From Pampus argenteus (taxonomy: Eukaryota > Chordata > Actinopteri > Scombriformes > Stromateidae), in assembly GCA_036937835.1 (NCBI GenBank), contig CM072860.1, positions 8,883,001-8,947,000 on the forward strand: a DNA stretch of 64,000 bases. Reading direction: 5' to 3'. The translations under genes and the position numbers were made by a program. Under the pieces are notes generated by a model. That model did no database searches. It saw nothing but the letters and a program-made list of their open reading frames with translations, and was not told where the DNA came from. This document shows positions 52,081 through 64,000 of the stretch, piece by piece; positions within the stretch are counted from its first letter, which is position 1, and every line of letters begins with the position of its first letter.

Positions 52081-53985
52081 GTCTCACTAGCCTTTAACCT
52101 TAATCAACCAAGGTTGTGTGGTGGGTGTTCAGCAGACATCCATCTGGCTAGAAACAAGTGAGTGACTGAGTGAGTGAGTGAGTGTGTGTGTGTGTGCAGC
52201 TAGAACTTAATCTCTTGATGAGACATCTGCTTTTTGGGACAGTAATACTTCATACCAAATAGAAAGAGTCTGCTCAGTGTGTGTGTGTTGGTGCAGTTAG
52301 TTTGCCACTGTAGAAAACACACCTCCGATTACAACTTAAAGCTGTACTATGAATTTCATTTGCTCAATTTAGCTAAATTATTATAGTTTTGGTCTCTTAA
52401 AAAAAGATTCACGCCCAGAAAGTGACCACTTAGAAGTTTTCCGATGAAGCTTTAAAATTCAGTTCTGTTATTTTTCAGAATTAGGAACAGATTTTTTATA
52501 AATTATACCTTTGAAAATGTTCCACATTGGTTCCCTCAGTGTATCCGATACTCCATTCAAACCAAATATTGAAAGTGGCACAAACTAAGCGGTACTTTAA
52601 TTTAAAAATCAGTGTTTTAGCTTCTTCTTCTGCTATATTTATTTGAATCTTTGTTTTCTGTCATCCATTATTGGAGACACTATTTTTTTTTTTTTTAATC
52701 TAACATCAAAATGTTATTTGTTTTTTCCTGTCTTGTCCACCTCGAGGGGTAAAATGATGGCACTCTGTGTATATGTATTCTGTGTATATGTTTTTACGTG
52801 AATTTTACTACTGACCACAAGTGCTGAAGAGAGATGGAGGATAGGAGACGGCGAGGAAGGTTGAGGTCATGGCTGAAGAAGGAAAGGAAGAGTGAATTTG
52901 TAGTTTTTAGGTTGAGATTCAGTGAGTCCGATCTTGTCCTTTCCCACCTCCCTCCTTCAACGAGCACTGGCTGCCTGTCTGTCTGATTATTTCCCGTCAC
53001 ACACGTAGACTCTTTGTAAACTATCATCTATTTAAATGGAATTTTAACAACTTTTTTTCTTTTGTGGTTATTTAAGTTTTTAATTGATGGAGGAAAAGTG
53101 AAAGTTGTGGCTGCTTTTACGACTAGGAAAGTGTAAAAAGGTTTTCATACGTCAAGTCCCAGATACAAATTCAGCAGTAATTCAGGTCGGACACCATAAC
53201 ACAATGTATACAGTACAGTATGGAAATGTATTTGCTGAGCTATCTCAGTTTGGACACTAATCTATACAGTGTGTTATAAAGTCAGAGTATTTACTTTATG
53301 CATTGAGCTCCACTCTTCCCAAATCAAAAGGTTTATTTTAGTTCATACATTCCTCACAGGTTATCTGCTTTTAGGGTCAAATAGGTCCAAGCCAAACTCA
53401 AAAGTCCTGTGGCAAGTATTCAAAGTCAAATTCTCTGTTGCGTTAAATATGGTTTATACATTATTATTACGAGATACTCGAGGTACCTTTTTCATTCTTA
53501 ATTTTGAGGTAAAACGTCATTTATCGTAAATATTCATTTCAGTATGAGAGTTCATGGTAACACTTTCATGTTTAAATGCACTTTTATCACTCTTTGTTTC
53601 TTGTAAAAACAAACCTTTTGTTCCTGTGACATGGACATCAACACAACTACTTTCTGGTAATTTTTATCCTTCTGTGTGAAGTTACAATTAGTTGTTGTTG
53701 GGTGTTTTTCTGAGGTTGTGGTAAAAGAGTCATTGTGCACATTTTGGATTTATGGTTTTTCCTTGTACTTGTTGGTACTTTTGTCTACATTAAGAAAAGC
53801 CTATTATGACAACGTTAAATAACATCAATGTCCTCCGAGATGAAATTGTATAAAATAATTGTTACCAAAAGTCATGCAGCAACTGTGTAGATAAAACCTC
53901 TGATGTAATCACTGCAGCAGCTGACCAGTCGTATCCTGTAGTGTTGCAGCGCATCACAGTTTTAGACTAATATTAAGAAAATTGT

Positions 53986-53991
53986 AATAAA
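53986..53991 (+). terminator. Candidate plcb3 polyadenylation signal AATAAA
   Basis: A canonical hexamer lies in TTGTAATAAAGTAAAATATC, 2.65 kb after the stop codon. No clear GU-rich element follows within 30 bases, so usage is uncertain. Confidence 0.35.
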
Positions 53992-56900
53992 GTAAAATAT
54001 CTAATATATACAATTCTAAAAGGAACAAAAAAAAAAACCCCAATGTAAACATTTATGTGGAACATACCAAAGTTGTTTTTTTTAAAATCTTGAGCCTCGT
54101 TCTGTAGATTCTTAAAGAAAACAACACAGTTTACAGGTGGAACTGCTCAGATTAAATTATGTGTACCGCTATGTACAAAAATACTGTCTGCCCTGTTCGA
54201 ATCACTAAATATGTTTTTCACGTTTCACCAGATGAGCAGCTGCTGATGAGACTGGAAAGAAGTGATAACATGTAGAAGTGCTGCTCTAATACTGGACTGT
54301 CGGTTAGAAAGTCTGATTTGTAAAAAAATACACAAAAGCACTTGAATTTGAGATTACTTTAGGATGGGAACCGTGAGTGCAAAACAAAAACAAAAAAAAA
54401 ACAGCTGTTGAATAACTTATATTACTATGTGTAATATGAAAACGGGGACTCTGCCGTTCCCGTCAGTGTTTTAGCCTCTTTCAGCACGTTGTTTTAGTTT
54501 GGGTTTTTTTTTTTTTTTTTGGTTTGTTTGTTTGTTTACAGCTTTATTAAACTCTGTAAACATCGTTTACCTGCTCCCTCCCTACACAAAATTATCAATT
54601 AGCTGGTGAACATGTAGCGGAGCAGATATAAGCCTACAAGACAAGTGAATATTAGTCTCATCAACTCCAAAAGGAATACTAACGTTAATCTGTGTCTGCT
54701 GGATTTGTAAATGGCCAACTGTTTGCTAACATGTTTGTCATATTAACTTTTTTTTTTTTTTTAAAGTCAATGTTGTGTTTACATCTTGTTGCACTGCCCC
54801 CCCATAAATATAAAATACCATTTAATGTTTCTCAGATGATGGAAAACGCTTGCTAAAATGTTTTTAGCATGATGCTATTCACCTGTGACACGCTAAAAAA
54901 AAGCATTAGCATGTATATCTAACGCTATCAGACCGTCACAGAGGTCCGTGCTGTTGTCAGAGTAGGAGTATAATAGTTTTGTTTCCTACATGACACACTC
55001 ACACTTTGGCCTGTGCTTCTTTGGCAGACAGCGAGAGAAGCACAGTCAGTATGCTAACGCCGTTAGCCACTTTCCTTCCACCAGAATGGAGCCTGGGGGG
55101 GCGGTCGTTTCTTTAGCATGTCATTCCTGTCCTGTTTCTGTTAAAAACAAACAGATATACACTATCATACTCTGACACGAACACAGCAGCTTAATATTTG
55201 ACACTATGTTCACTTCAGCATTACACACACACACACACACACACTCCTTGACTTTACTGTTATTAGACATTTGGTGTGACTAGTCTCCCTCAGGCCCGCT
55301 CGGAGGCCGCTGGCTTGTCCTGTCTTCTCTTCCCTCTCTGGACCTCAGTGTCCCGTTTCCTTTCCCCTCTAATTTCACCCCATAATAATGAGACGTCATC
55401 TTTTTACTTTATTATTATTATTATTAGTTCAATGAATTAAAAGCAGCAGCTGTGTGTGTGTGTGTATACACTTTCAGACAGCGAGAGACTAGGAGACTGC
55501 ATGCAACGTAACATTAGACAGAGATATGTAGTGAGTGTTGTTGACACTGTATATGTACAGTAGTGTATATGATTGTTGGATATAAAGGGAATACTATACA
55601 ATGATCTAGATGTAATATTTTATTGTTCCTTCAGAATTAATTAGACATAATAAATGTCCGCAGCCTGTTAACAGAGCTGAACCTCAGCTGGTGTTGTTTT
55701 TCTTTGTGATGATGAAGGGAATGTTTGTGTGTTTTTTAAATTTTTTTCATATCAGTGTATTCTGTTTGTCACGGACGTGATGTTCAGAGCTGTTTTTTTG
55801 CCTCCCATTTATTCACAACGTCTCGTCTTTAATTCAGACACAGAGAAATTGGGTTCAAAGGCTGCAAAGCTTCTTTTTTTTGTTCAAGTGAAGTGCCTCT
55901 GAGTGAGACACTAGCTATGTGTGCAGTGTTTAAACACACTTATAGTATAATATCTTAGTGTGTGTGTGTGTACTGCACAAATTTATCTAGTCTTTCAAGG
56001 ATCTTCATCTGATAACACGCTCTTAAATTCAACTAAAAGAACTTTGGCTTTATTCTTTTATATAATTAGCAGCAGATTAAAGGGATCTTACAGTAACTAT
56101 GTTAAAGTGATGCTGTTTCGGCTGCAGGAATAAACTCGAGTTTATTCACATGATCATAGAAATGATGAGGTCAGAATATGCTTCCTCATCATACAACAAA
56201 CAATGAGGCAGCTTGTATATGGAAATTAAAATTCAGATTTTCAGTGATTAAATCATATAAACTCATGCAAACAAATATGACAAGACACAGACTACACGCT
56301 GCATTGTGCAACCTGAATATCATAAAGGATTTAATCTTCAACACTACCACATGCAGTCATGGAAAGGTCTCCTTTCTTTGGACAATAAGTCCACGCTGTG
56401 AGGTTAAAATCCTGTAGAAACTTGATTTTTGTAGATTTGTAGGTTGTGCCACATCTTCTGATATATAACATGTATATATTATATTAAACCTTTTTGGTAA
56501 ACGTCAACCTTTAAAACTAAACGTAGACAGTAACAGCAGCGAGTAGCTGGACTTACTGAAAAAAACCTTCCTAAATAGCTCATGATTAATGTGAATAAGC
56601 CTGTTGGGCTTTGAGGAATAAAAATGTCATTCATTACTCCTGCTGAAATTACACACATATTACTGTATTATTATTGCTTTGATGTATCATTATGAGAAAG
56701 CAGCTTTTCTCCGAGCCTTTTCTCTGTAACAGTGTGTTTCTACTGCCTTATACTGTACGCGTTTGTGTATTTCCCCTTTGATTTGTAGCTCCGGGGCAGC
56801 TTTGTTCTTTCGATCAATATGATAATGACTTACTTAGACACACATATGCTCTCACACACACACATACATGCCGAGAGGAGACTCTCTTTGTCAAAGTGCA

Positions 56901-58436
56901 AGTGTAACACCTTCAGTTAAAAAAAACTGACTATATACGGCCGTGGAGCTGTGAATGAACCGAACAGGAAGTGACACCGTGGATACCTGGCAGTTTATAG
57001 TCCAGACATCTTTTTTCCAACACAGATTACTGATTACCTGCTGCAGATCCTCAGTAATCATGGAGCCAGTAATATATTCTGATTCTGCAGCATTTCATAA
57101 TGTCTGTAACTTCACTAATAATATAATGTCATCTGTGAACTCTGCTCCAGCTATGTGAGCTTTCACCATGTGACATTATTCTTGTCTCTTCTGCTTTTTC
57201 AGATATAACACATTCTTCTTTCTCACCTTTTCACATATTCAGCTTTGCTCAAAATAGTCTTATAAGATACTATTAAAAACTAATCCCTCAACTCCTCCTT
57301 CCACTCATACGACAGTCCCTGTTTATTTATTTATTTTTAACTTATTCCCATTTCTTTCTTTCTTTATCCTTTTCCTTTTCTGTCTGTTTTATTATTACGA
57401 GCGCACCAAGTAAGTAAATGTTGAGGCTTCTTAAATATTTGAACCTCTTGTGATATCTTGTGTTATTTTTTGACCTATTTACATAGGAAATGGGTTTGCG
57501 TTTGGCTGTCGATGTGCATCAACATTAAAACATGAGATATGGAGGAAGTGATGGAGCTTCTCTCTTTAAGCGTAACCCCACCAAGCATATCAAAACACAA
57601 AACATGTCGTTTATGTTTCTCAATAGGTTTAGTTGGATTGCAAATGGATTCCTGGTGACTAAATATGTTATGTTATATGCACTTTTGCATATAACAGCGG
57701 GTGTGAAGGCGCCAGTATACTCCGTCAGAAGTACTTGCCAGGTTGATGCTATAACTGGGGTACACTCGGTTTGATGATTTCTGTAACTTTTCTGAACAGA
57801 AGATCAGACATTCACACTCACTCTGAACTTCCTTCTCAAGCTCTTTTTAAAAAAAAACAACAACAAACAAACAAAATCTTCATACAACTTTCTCTGTCTT
57901 TTAAATAAGAAACAACACTTTGTTCTGAATACAAATGTGACACTGGCGAGCCAATTAACCAACTAAAAAGTGTCAAAATCAATTCATGCATGAAGTAAAA
58001 ATATTTGGACCCAGGAGATGCGAGATGGCGTGTCTGTCTTCTCCCTCGTCCCACAGGACGAATCTGTGTGTCAGCACCGACTCCATCACTTCTTCTTCAT
58101 ACTTCCATTTGTTCATTGCTTTCTGTCCATCAGTCTGTCTCAAATTCTGGTCACATTCACGTCTTTCTTTTCGTCTTCCTCCTCTCTAGATCTCCATCTT
58201 TTATTTCCCCGTCTGTCTCTCCTCCTTTTGTCTTTCACTGCATCTTCCTCTCTGTTATATCTTCTTCTCTTACCTCCTCTATCTCTCCCTCATGGCTGTT
58301 GTGTTTACTCTTCGTCTCTTTGTCTCGTTCTCCTCCAGCGGAGGACAGAGATGTGATTACTGCGGGGTTGCAGTGGGAATAACAGCTGCCACTTTGTTGT
58401 TCAGAAAACTGACAGTGAAGAGCGGGAGAAAGGTAA

Positions 58437-58466
58437 AATAATAATAATAATAATAATAATAATAAT
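58437..58466 (+). repeat. (AAT)n microsatellite
   Basis: About ten AAT/ATA trinucleotide units stand alone in the right flank. Confidence 0.95.
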
Positions 58467-59504
58467 CTCTGATTGAAAAGTTTTTGAAAGTTAATGTGCT
58501 GATATACACCTGGATTAAAAAGCAGAGATATCCCCAAAGTGTCTTAGAGTGAGAGGACAACACTAGAGCTGGTCAGGGCCCAGGTGTGTGTGTGTGTCTG
58601 TGTGTTTGTGTGTGTATATATAGACCTCCAACAACCTCTTCCCTCTGGCCAGCCGGTATAAATATGATACTCTTCTTTCTTATGTTGCCTGGTTAGATAA
58701 CAGCTTTGAAAAAAACATAGGTGAATGCTGATGAGATAATTAGCCGTGAGGCAGTGTTTGTTTGTTTTCCATCCGCTGGTTTACTGGAATTACATAAGAA
58801 GTGCACAAACAAGGACAGATTGCAGGTTGACCTCGTCCTACCCAGCCAACATTTAGAGGCCCGCCCCTCAGATTTGCATGCGTAAAATAAAACATAAAAA
58901 TCAGAGAAAAAAAAATAAAAAATCATGATACAAGTTCAGTTTCAGGCAAGTCAGCAAATGTACATGCAGATAAATAAACATTTTTGCAGAGTCGGGGTCT
59001 TTACAGGTCAAATACATATACATGAATACGTTAAAAACTGTTCTTACCAAAAGTTAAAACCAAAACCTTTGACCCGGGAGAAAAAGGCTTCGAAATCTGA
59101 TCTAATCCCCCGCTTAGACAGCCGTAGATCCCAGTATAACACGGTTGATGCAGCATGATACATCCCTTCTGGTGTGATCAAGTACAAACGGGCCCCAGCT
59201 GAAATGAATCATCAAATTGTTTTTGTAAATGCTTACTACAGTGGAAATACGGTGGGGTCGAGATGAAGAAAGACTGAGCATACATGCATACATTATGTTT
59301 CAGTTTTATTTAAAGGCCTGACTCCTGCAGAAGCAGCATGACCGAGACACTGAATACTGAAATAATGCATCAAAGGTGTGTGAAATCAGCCTCATCAGAC
59401 TTTAAGTTTGAAAATTAAATAAATGTGGTGTTAGGAAGAAGTTAAGTTACCAGACCTCTGTAGTCCACTCCTCATGTAGAGGCTACACTGGCTGCTTCTA
59501 GCAT

Positions 59505-59590
59505 AATACACTGAAATCTGTGACTGAACGGTTAGTGCAGTGCATCTCTTCCGGTTGCATTGTGGGTAACGTAGGCACCAGATTTTACCA
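59505..59590. mobile_element. Dispersed repeat fragment
   Basis: CATCTCTTCCGGTTGCATTG followed by TGGGTAACGTAGGCACCAGA resembles a repeat I have seen scattered in perciform introns. The boundaries are unclear. Confidence 0.35.
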
Positions 59591-60854
59591 TAGAAGAAGA
59601 ATGCATGGAATAAATTGGACAATATAGTGTGACGGTGTTATGGAAATGAAATGCTAAATCAGCGCAGTAGTCGTAAGTTGTAAAGATCAAAAGTAAAAAT
59701 CAAAACACAGACTTAAGTTCTGACTGTTGAACACATACTTTATTAAGTGTCTTCTTTGGTCTCTGTTTATCATCTTCTTCTATTCGAGAGCCGCTGGCAT
59801 TAACATTAACACAAATAACACAAACGCTGTTGTACAATAATAAATGTATTATGTAAACTGTGTATTTGAAGTGGTAATTCATCCAAACAATTTAGCAGAT
59901 CAAACTGAGCTCGATATCAAGTGATCATCTCTGTGTTAACTGTCCTCTTTAGTCATTCATTTTCATAATGTGTAAATGTGTCACCGAGCGTTATATCATA
60001 AAAATATCACTTATCTGCTGGAGGCTTCATGGATGACAATGTGCTTCTGTCAGCTGAGACGTAGAGGAGGCTGCTAAACATTATAAGCTGCATGCTATAC
60101 ATCAGCATGTTGGTACAGTGATGCATATTTCTTAGTATAACTGCTGGCGTGGCTGTAGATCCGTAGCTGTAGAAACTTTCTCTCCATCATTTGAAAAGAT
60201 ACAGACACGTTTCTTAGGATTTATCAGTCAAGTTTTATTTTATCTTTGAGAAAAAAAAAGAAAAAAAAAAGACAGAGAAAAAGTAAAGTTTGGTCTTTGT
60301 AAACATCTATCGTTTTTCATGTCATATCATTTTCAGCATTTAAAAATACTTTATTCTTTACTACAACATTTTCCAACATCAACACTGTATTCAGAATGAG
60401 TTAAATTCATGCATCGACACACTCATGGACAGAATGTAATGGAAAGAATGCACGCATCCATATACACACACACACACACACACGATGAAAAGGCTAAGAG
60501 CACACTCATTGTAATTTGTCACTATTCTAATTTGTTGTTCTACTCTCTGAGGGCTTCTTCACAAAACAAATCACCCAAAAAAAAAAAAAAACAACAAACA
60601 AACAACACAAAACAATGAAAACAAATGCAACACAATGATATAACAATGATAAACTAAATGGAAAAATTAAAATAACAGATATTCATATCAAAAGCACTTT
60701 GTGACTTCATAAATAGGGCTGCATGATATATTAAGAAAAATAATAAGTATAAAGTGATATATGAATATTTAGAAGGTAGAGAGCAACAGAGTGGCCAATA
60801 TCGGAGAGAGAAGGAGAAAAGAAAAAGTACAAATTAAAAAAAAACAACAACAAC

Positions 60855-60855
<1 letters not shown>

Positions 60856-60892
<37 letters not shown>
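60856..60892 (+). repeat. (CA)n microsatellite
   Basis: About 37 bases of CA follow an A-rich and CAA-rich lead. Confidence 0.95.
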
Positions 60893-60895
<3 letters not shown>

Positions 60896-62111
60896 GAGAT
60901 GTTAATATTTATTCATATTTCTGACTAGTCCACGGTCTTATAGTATGTTTTTGTTTGCCTAAGAGGCTCTGAAATCTGAGCTACACTATGAATCTATAAA
61001 AACACCAAAGTAATATTAAATAAATAAATATGACAGTCTGCAGTTAAAAAAAACAACATACAAATAAATACAGGCAAAGTGTACATTATAACCTTGAAAC
61101 TGGGAAATAATTCAATAAACTCAAAAGAAATGTTATTTCATCCCGCTGCAGTGTACTGCAGGTCACTTTTATTAATTTCAACTGTTTTTTTTTCGAAGTC
61201 TGACCTTTTTGTTTTATTTCACAACGACCTTAATCAGAAAGTTTTAGCAGAATAAAGTCAAACAGGACTGAGCTACCGTGCTATTGGCTACACTGTCATT
61301 CTCGTGAAGTGGTGCAGTGCAAGAAAGCCTCCTGGTTGAAAGAACAGATGAACAAAACAAACTCATATGCATGTACATAAAAACATAAGGTGAAAGGATA
61401 ATTATGACTCGTGAGTCATTCAATCACACACTCACAGTTCTGTTAATTACGCTGCTAACGGCAACCAGGAGCTAAAGATGAAGCTGTTGGAAAAACTACA
61501 TTTCAGTTTTCATCTCAGGCCACAATTTTGGTCATTTTGTGTAAATTATGAGAAAATATGTATATTTATTGTCACACATGTTCATTTTATAGATTTGAAT
61601 GTGTGTATGGGTGTGTGTATGGCAGAGGGGAGAAAGTTTGCTTTGTGTCGCTTTATGTGTGCATGAGCATGAGTGTATTAATCCATCAGCCAATCAAATG
61701 ATGTAGAGAACTTTAAAGTATGACAATTACTCACATACTGCAAACACACACACACACACACACACAAACGGTCAGCTTGGTATTCTAATTCATTTATCTA
61801 ACGTATGGGACCCAGCGAGGAACAAACGGGGCGAGCCCTTGTACGCATGTTGAAAAGATGGATATGATATGATGAATAATGTGCTGAAATTCACCCGCAG
61901 AGAGAGAATAAAATGAATGACACACTCTATGGTCACATTCACAAGAAGAAGGGCAAGCAGACAACGTGAGAAACATCAAAAAAGAATGACACACACACAC
62001 ACACACACACACACAGTCAAGAAGACAACGGCTTACGGATAGATGGTCGCTAAGCAACAGGCAAGAGACTAAAAATATGGTTGCATTTCTTCACTGGCTT
62101 AAAATGCATGC

Positions 62112-62136
62112 GCACACACACACACACACACACACA

Positions 62137-62226
<90 letters not shown>
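62112..62226 (+). repeat. Long (CA)n microsatellite
   Basis: About 115 bases of CA dinucleotide carry a single GTA interruption near 62138. It is the longest dinucleotide array in the window. Confidence 0.97.
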
Positions 62227-62227
<1 letters not shown>

Positions 62228-62639
62228 TCTCCAGCAAGCCTTATCAAGCCTTTAAAAAGCCTACATTTCTAAATCAGTCCCAGTATTCTTATGTTCCTGT
62301 AGCATCAGCAGCTTTATTATCCTGCCCACTCATTCTTAAACTGGCAACTGTTACGGAAGCTTAAGTCATTGAGAAAAAAAAGAGTTTGGCCCAGCAGGCA
62401 TCCTGGTGCTTCAGCAGGCCAGGAGCATGCCAACGTGCAAGTCATGTCATGACTGGCAGCTGCTAGATGACCTTCGTCATGGCAGCTTCACTCCTACATT
62501 ACGAGATACTACTACAGACATGACTTTAATAAAAGGATCTGGGTGGTTAGTCAGACTGTTTCAGCATGAATGGATGTCAACATCTTTACTACTAATGAGA
62601 ACACTGAGGTCGTGTCCTCTGCATTGTTTTAGGGGTTTG

Positions 62640-62840
62640 AAAGATCTGTGTTTTACAGTTGAAACACAGTCAGTCCACCACGTTGGTACAGGCACGCATG
62701 TTACCATACGGATGAATCCTATTGACTTTGGTAATCACGTAATTTCTCAAAGTAGCGCCACCATGAGGTTGATATTTGTGGTTTTAAGAGAAATGTTTCA
62801 AAAATATTAGATGGACTGTCGTTAAGTTTGGTACAGAATG
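62640..62840 (+). mobile_element. Dispersed teleost repeat, degenerate
   Basis: GGATGAATCCTATTGACTTT, GGTAATCACGTAATTTCTCA, AGTAGCGCCACCATGAGGTT and TGGACTGTCGTTAAGTTTGG follow the order of a very common fish repeat (gatgaatcc..gactttggtgatc..tagcgccaccatgaggttga). The 134-codon open frame over this area is therefore not a gene. Confidence 0.65.
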
Positions 62841-63020
62841 ACTCTGACGAGCTCCCAGTCAGCTCCACTGTGAATCTGTTGCACACTAATGTTAAATATT
62901 TACAGCCAAGAAATATTCATTTCAAATAGCGTAAGAGCAACATGGCAGGTGGCCAAACTCTTTTTTATCAATGAAGCTGGGTTGAGCCTGGCTGAAATCA
63001 GCTGATCCATTAACTCTCAG

Positions 63021-63021
<1 letters not shown>

Positions 63022-63064
<43 letters not shown>
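63022..63064. repeat. (TA)n microsatellite
   Basis: About 43 bases of alternating TA, self-complementary. Confidence 0.95.
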
Positions 63065-63066
<2 letters not shown>

Positions 63067-63164
63067 ATATTTCACTTTCTACTTTCTTTTATAGCTGTCA
63101 GAAGGTGCAAGGAACTGGTGTAGCATTTGACAAGTCAGAGTAGAGGAAAGGAAAATGTACTGAC

Positions 63165-63262
63165 CTTGGCCAGGCAGCGTCAGACAGGCTTGTGGCTTTG
63201 CCCGGTCTGTTTAGCATGGTCATAACTGAACTTGCTTTGCAAAGCCTGGCATCTACTTTGGG
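63165..63262 (-). other. Weak candidate exon, minus strand
   Basis: On the minus strand, GCTCTCAG is followed by a 98-base segment open in the frame PKVDARLCKASSVMTMLNRP then GKATSLSDAAWP, ending AAG/gtcagt. Splice sites are reasonable on both sides, but I do not recognise the peptide and a 98-base open segment can occur by chance. It would fit a gene convergent with plcb3. Confidence 0.2.
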
Positions 63263-64000
63263 CTGAGAGCGGTGGGTATTCGCTAATATTTAATGGGGAG
63301 AATGGTGGGCAGGTAAATTGTTGTTTTCAGTTTCTATTTTTCTCTCTGTAAACAGGGGGCTCAACAAAAAGCTAAATTATTGTTTTCTCTCGGGAGGATT
63401 TCCCTTGACGTTTACAGTGAGCATTGTGGGAAGTTGAGAGGAGAACGGTTTGGTTTCCCCTCTATGCTACTGTTAACAAGGGGGATGCGATTAATAATTA
63501 TTTGCACTGACTGAGCCATATGTCATCCCTTCTGTCCTGCTTCAGTCCAGCCCCACGGCTGAAGCAGCGCTAGCAACGCAAACATTTGGAAAATCTGGGC
63601 TTCAACACTTTCTCAGACAGACGAAACAATGTCAAAACAGTTGATGTCATACGATATGTGGCATAATATTCTCGTTTTAAGCTATTTTCATATTTTCACT
63701 TTCACACATACACCATGCCTGAATAAACAAACTTTTCACAAAAAAAAAACAAAGTAGCACGACTTTGGATACAGGCTCATACTCATAAAAAATACCAATG
63801 TTACTATTTTAAGTTTTTTTTTTTTTCTTTTCTTTAGCACATTTAGTTGTAGTGTGAACACCTTCATGAATTTGCCGGTTTTTGAACGATGACTGGCAGC
63901 TTGTGGGAAACCACACATGAAAATGAATGGCTCTCTCCAGCTGTGAAGTGATCTGTGTCAATGTTCGATTAAATCTTTGGATAACAGAGACTTGTGGTTT

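Larger units (their letters stand above)
51336..53995 (+). other. Probable plcb3 3' UTR (extent uncertain)
   Basis: AT-rich sequence follows the stop codon without further coding signs. An AATAAA at 53986-53991 is the first full polyadenylation hexamer I noticed after the stop, and an ATTAAA lies much closer at 51368-51373. Further AATAAA copies at 55649 and 56617 would allow longer ends. A CA microsatellite occupies 52042-52078. The end point is inference. Confidence 0.4.
53996..64000. other. Right flank with no recognised gene
   Basis: About 10 kb of AT-rich sequence holds microsatellites (58437-58466, 60856-60892, 61988-62014, 62112-62226, 63022-63064), a dispersed repeat (62640-62840), a repeat fragment near 59505-59590 and a weak minus-strand exon candidate (63165-63262). 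In mammals BAD follows PLCB3, but I found no BH3-like coding sequence on either strand here. Confidence 0.6.

Noticed and set aside
58005..58382. 125-codon plus-strand ORF
   Set aside because: It is driven by a long pyrimidine-rich tract (Ser, Leu and Phe only). Two overlapping frames are equally open.
62406..62810. 134-codon plus-strand ORF
   Set aside because: Its second half coincides with a common dispersed fish repeat, and no protein family is recognisable.
53996..64000. Expected BAD orthologue downstream of plcb3
   Set aside because: No coding sequence resembling the BH3 region or flanking conserved motif was found on either strand. It may lie further right or elsewhere in fish.

Overview
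This window is animal nuclear DNA, almost certainly from a ray-finned fish and probably a perciform-like teleost. The evidence is one long, heavily interrupted gene with canonical spliceosomal introns, very dense (CA/TG)n microsatellites, and several dispersed repeats I recognise from perciform genomes. There are no operons, prokaryotic genes, CRISPR arrays or viral genes. I reconstructed exons by reading frames across splice sites and comparing with protein families I know. No alignment or database search was run.

Layout. (1) 1-10197 is non-coding and lies inside the large first intron of ppp1r14b, a minus-strand gene whose first coding exon is at 10198-10398. The other exons are not visible and presumably lie beyond the left edge. 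The intron holds a decayed immunoglobulin V-like exon (about 7284-7456). (2) About 10400-10750 is the ppp1r14b 5' UTR and promoter, with a TATA-like box at 10724-10731. (3) 10750-17100 is the spacer between two divergent genes; it holds repeats and a 27-base G run. (4) 17521-51335 is the coding span of plcb3 (phospholipase C beta 3) on the plus strand: 34 coding exons, 3,768 coding bases including the stop, 1,255 residues. Introns 1 and 2 are each about 11 kb, while exons 4-34 are packed into about 10 kb. (5) 51336 to about 54000 is probably plcb3 3' UTR. (6) 54000-64000 has no recognised gene, only repeats and one weak minus-strand exon candidate.

The two genes are functionally related. PLC-beta3 hydrolyses PIP2 downstream of Gq and G-beta-gamma. 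The PPP1R14 family inhibits PP1/myosin phosphatase when phosphorylated by PKC, which PLC products activate. The head-to-head order matches the human PPP1R14B-PLCB3 neighbourhood on 11q13, so it is conserved vertebrate synteny rather than a new system.

The main points worth a second look are: a 24-base in-frame candidate microexon in plcb3 intron 1 (27020-27043); several plcb3 acceptors whose pyrimidine tract is a TG repeat; a GC-AG intron (50407-50785); a predicted C terminus without the usual PDZ ligand; the Ig-like fossil; and a LINE reverse-transcriptase fragment inside intron 30. I see no previously undescribed biological system here.
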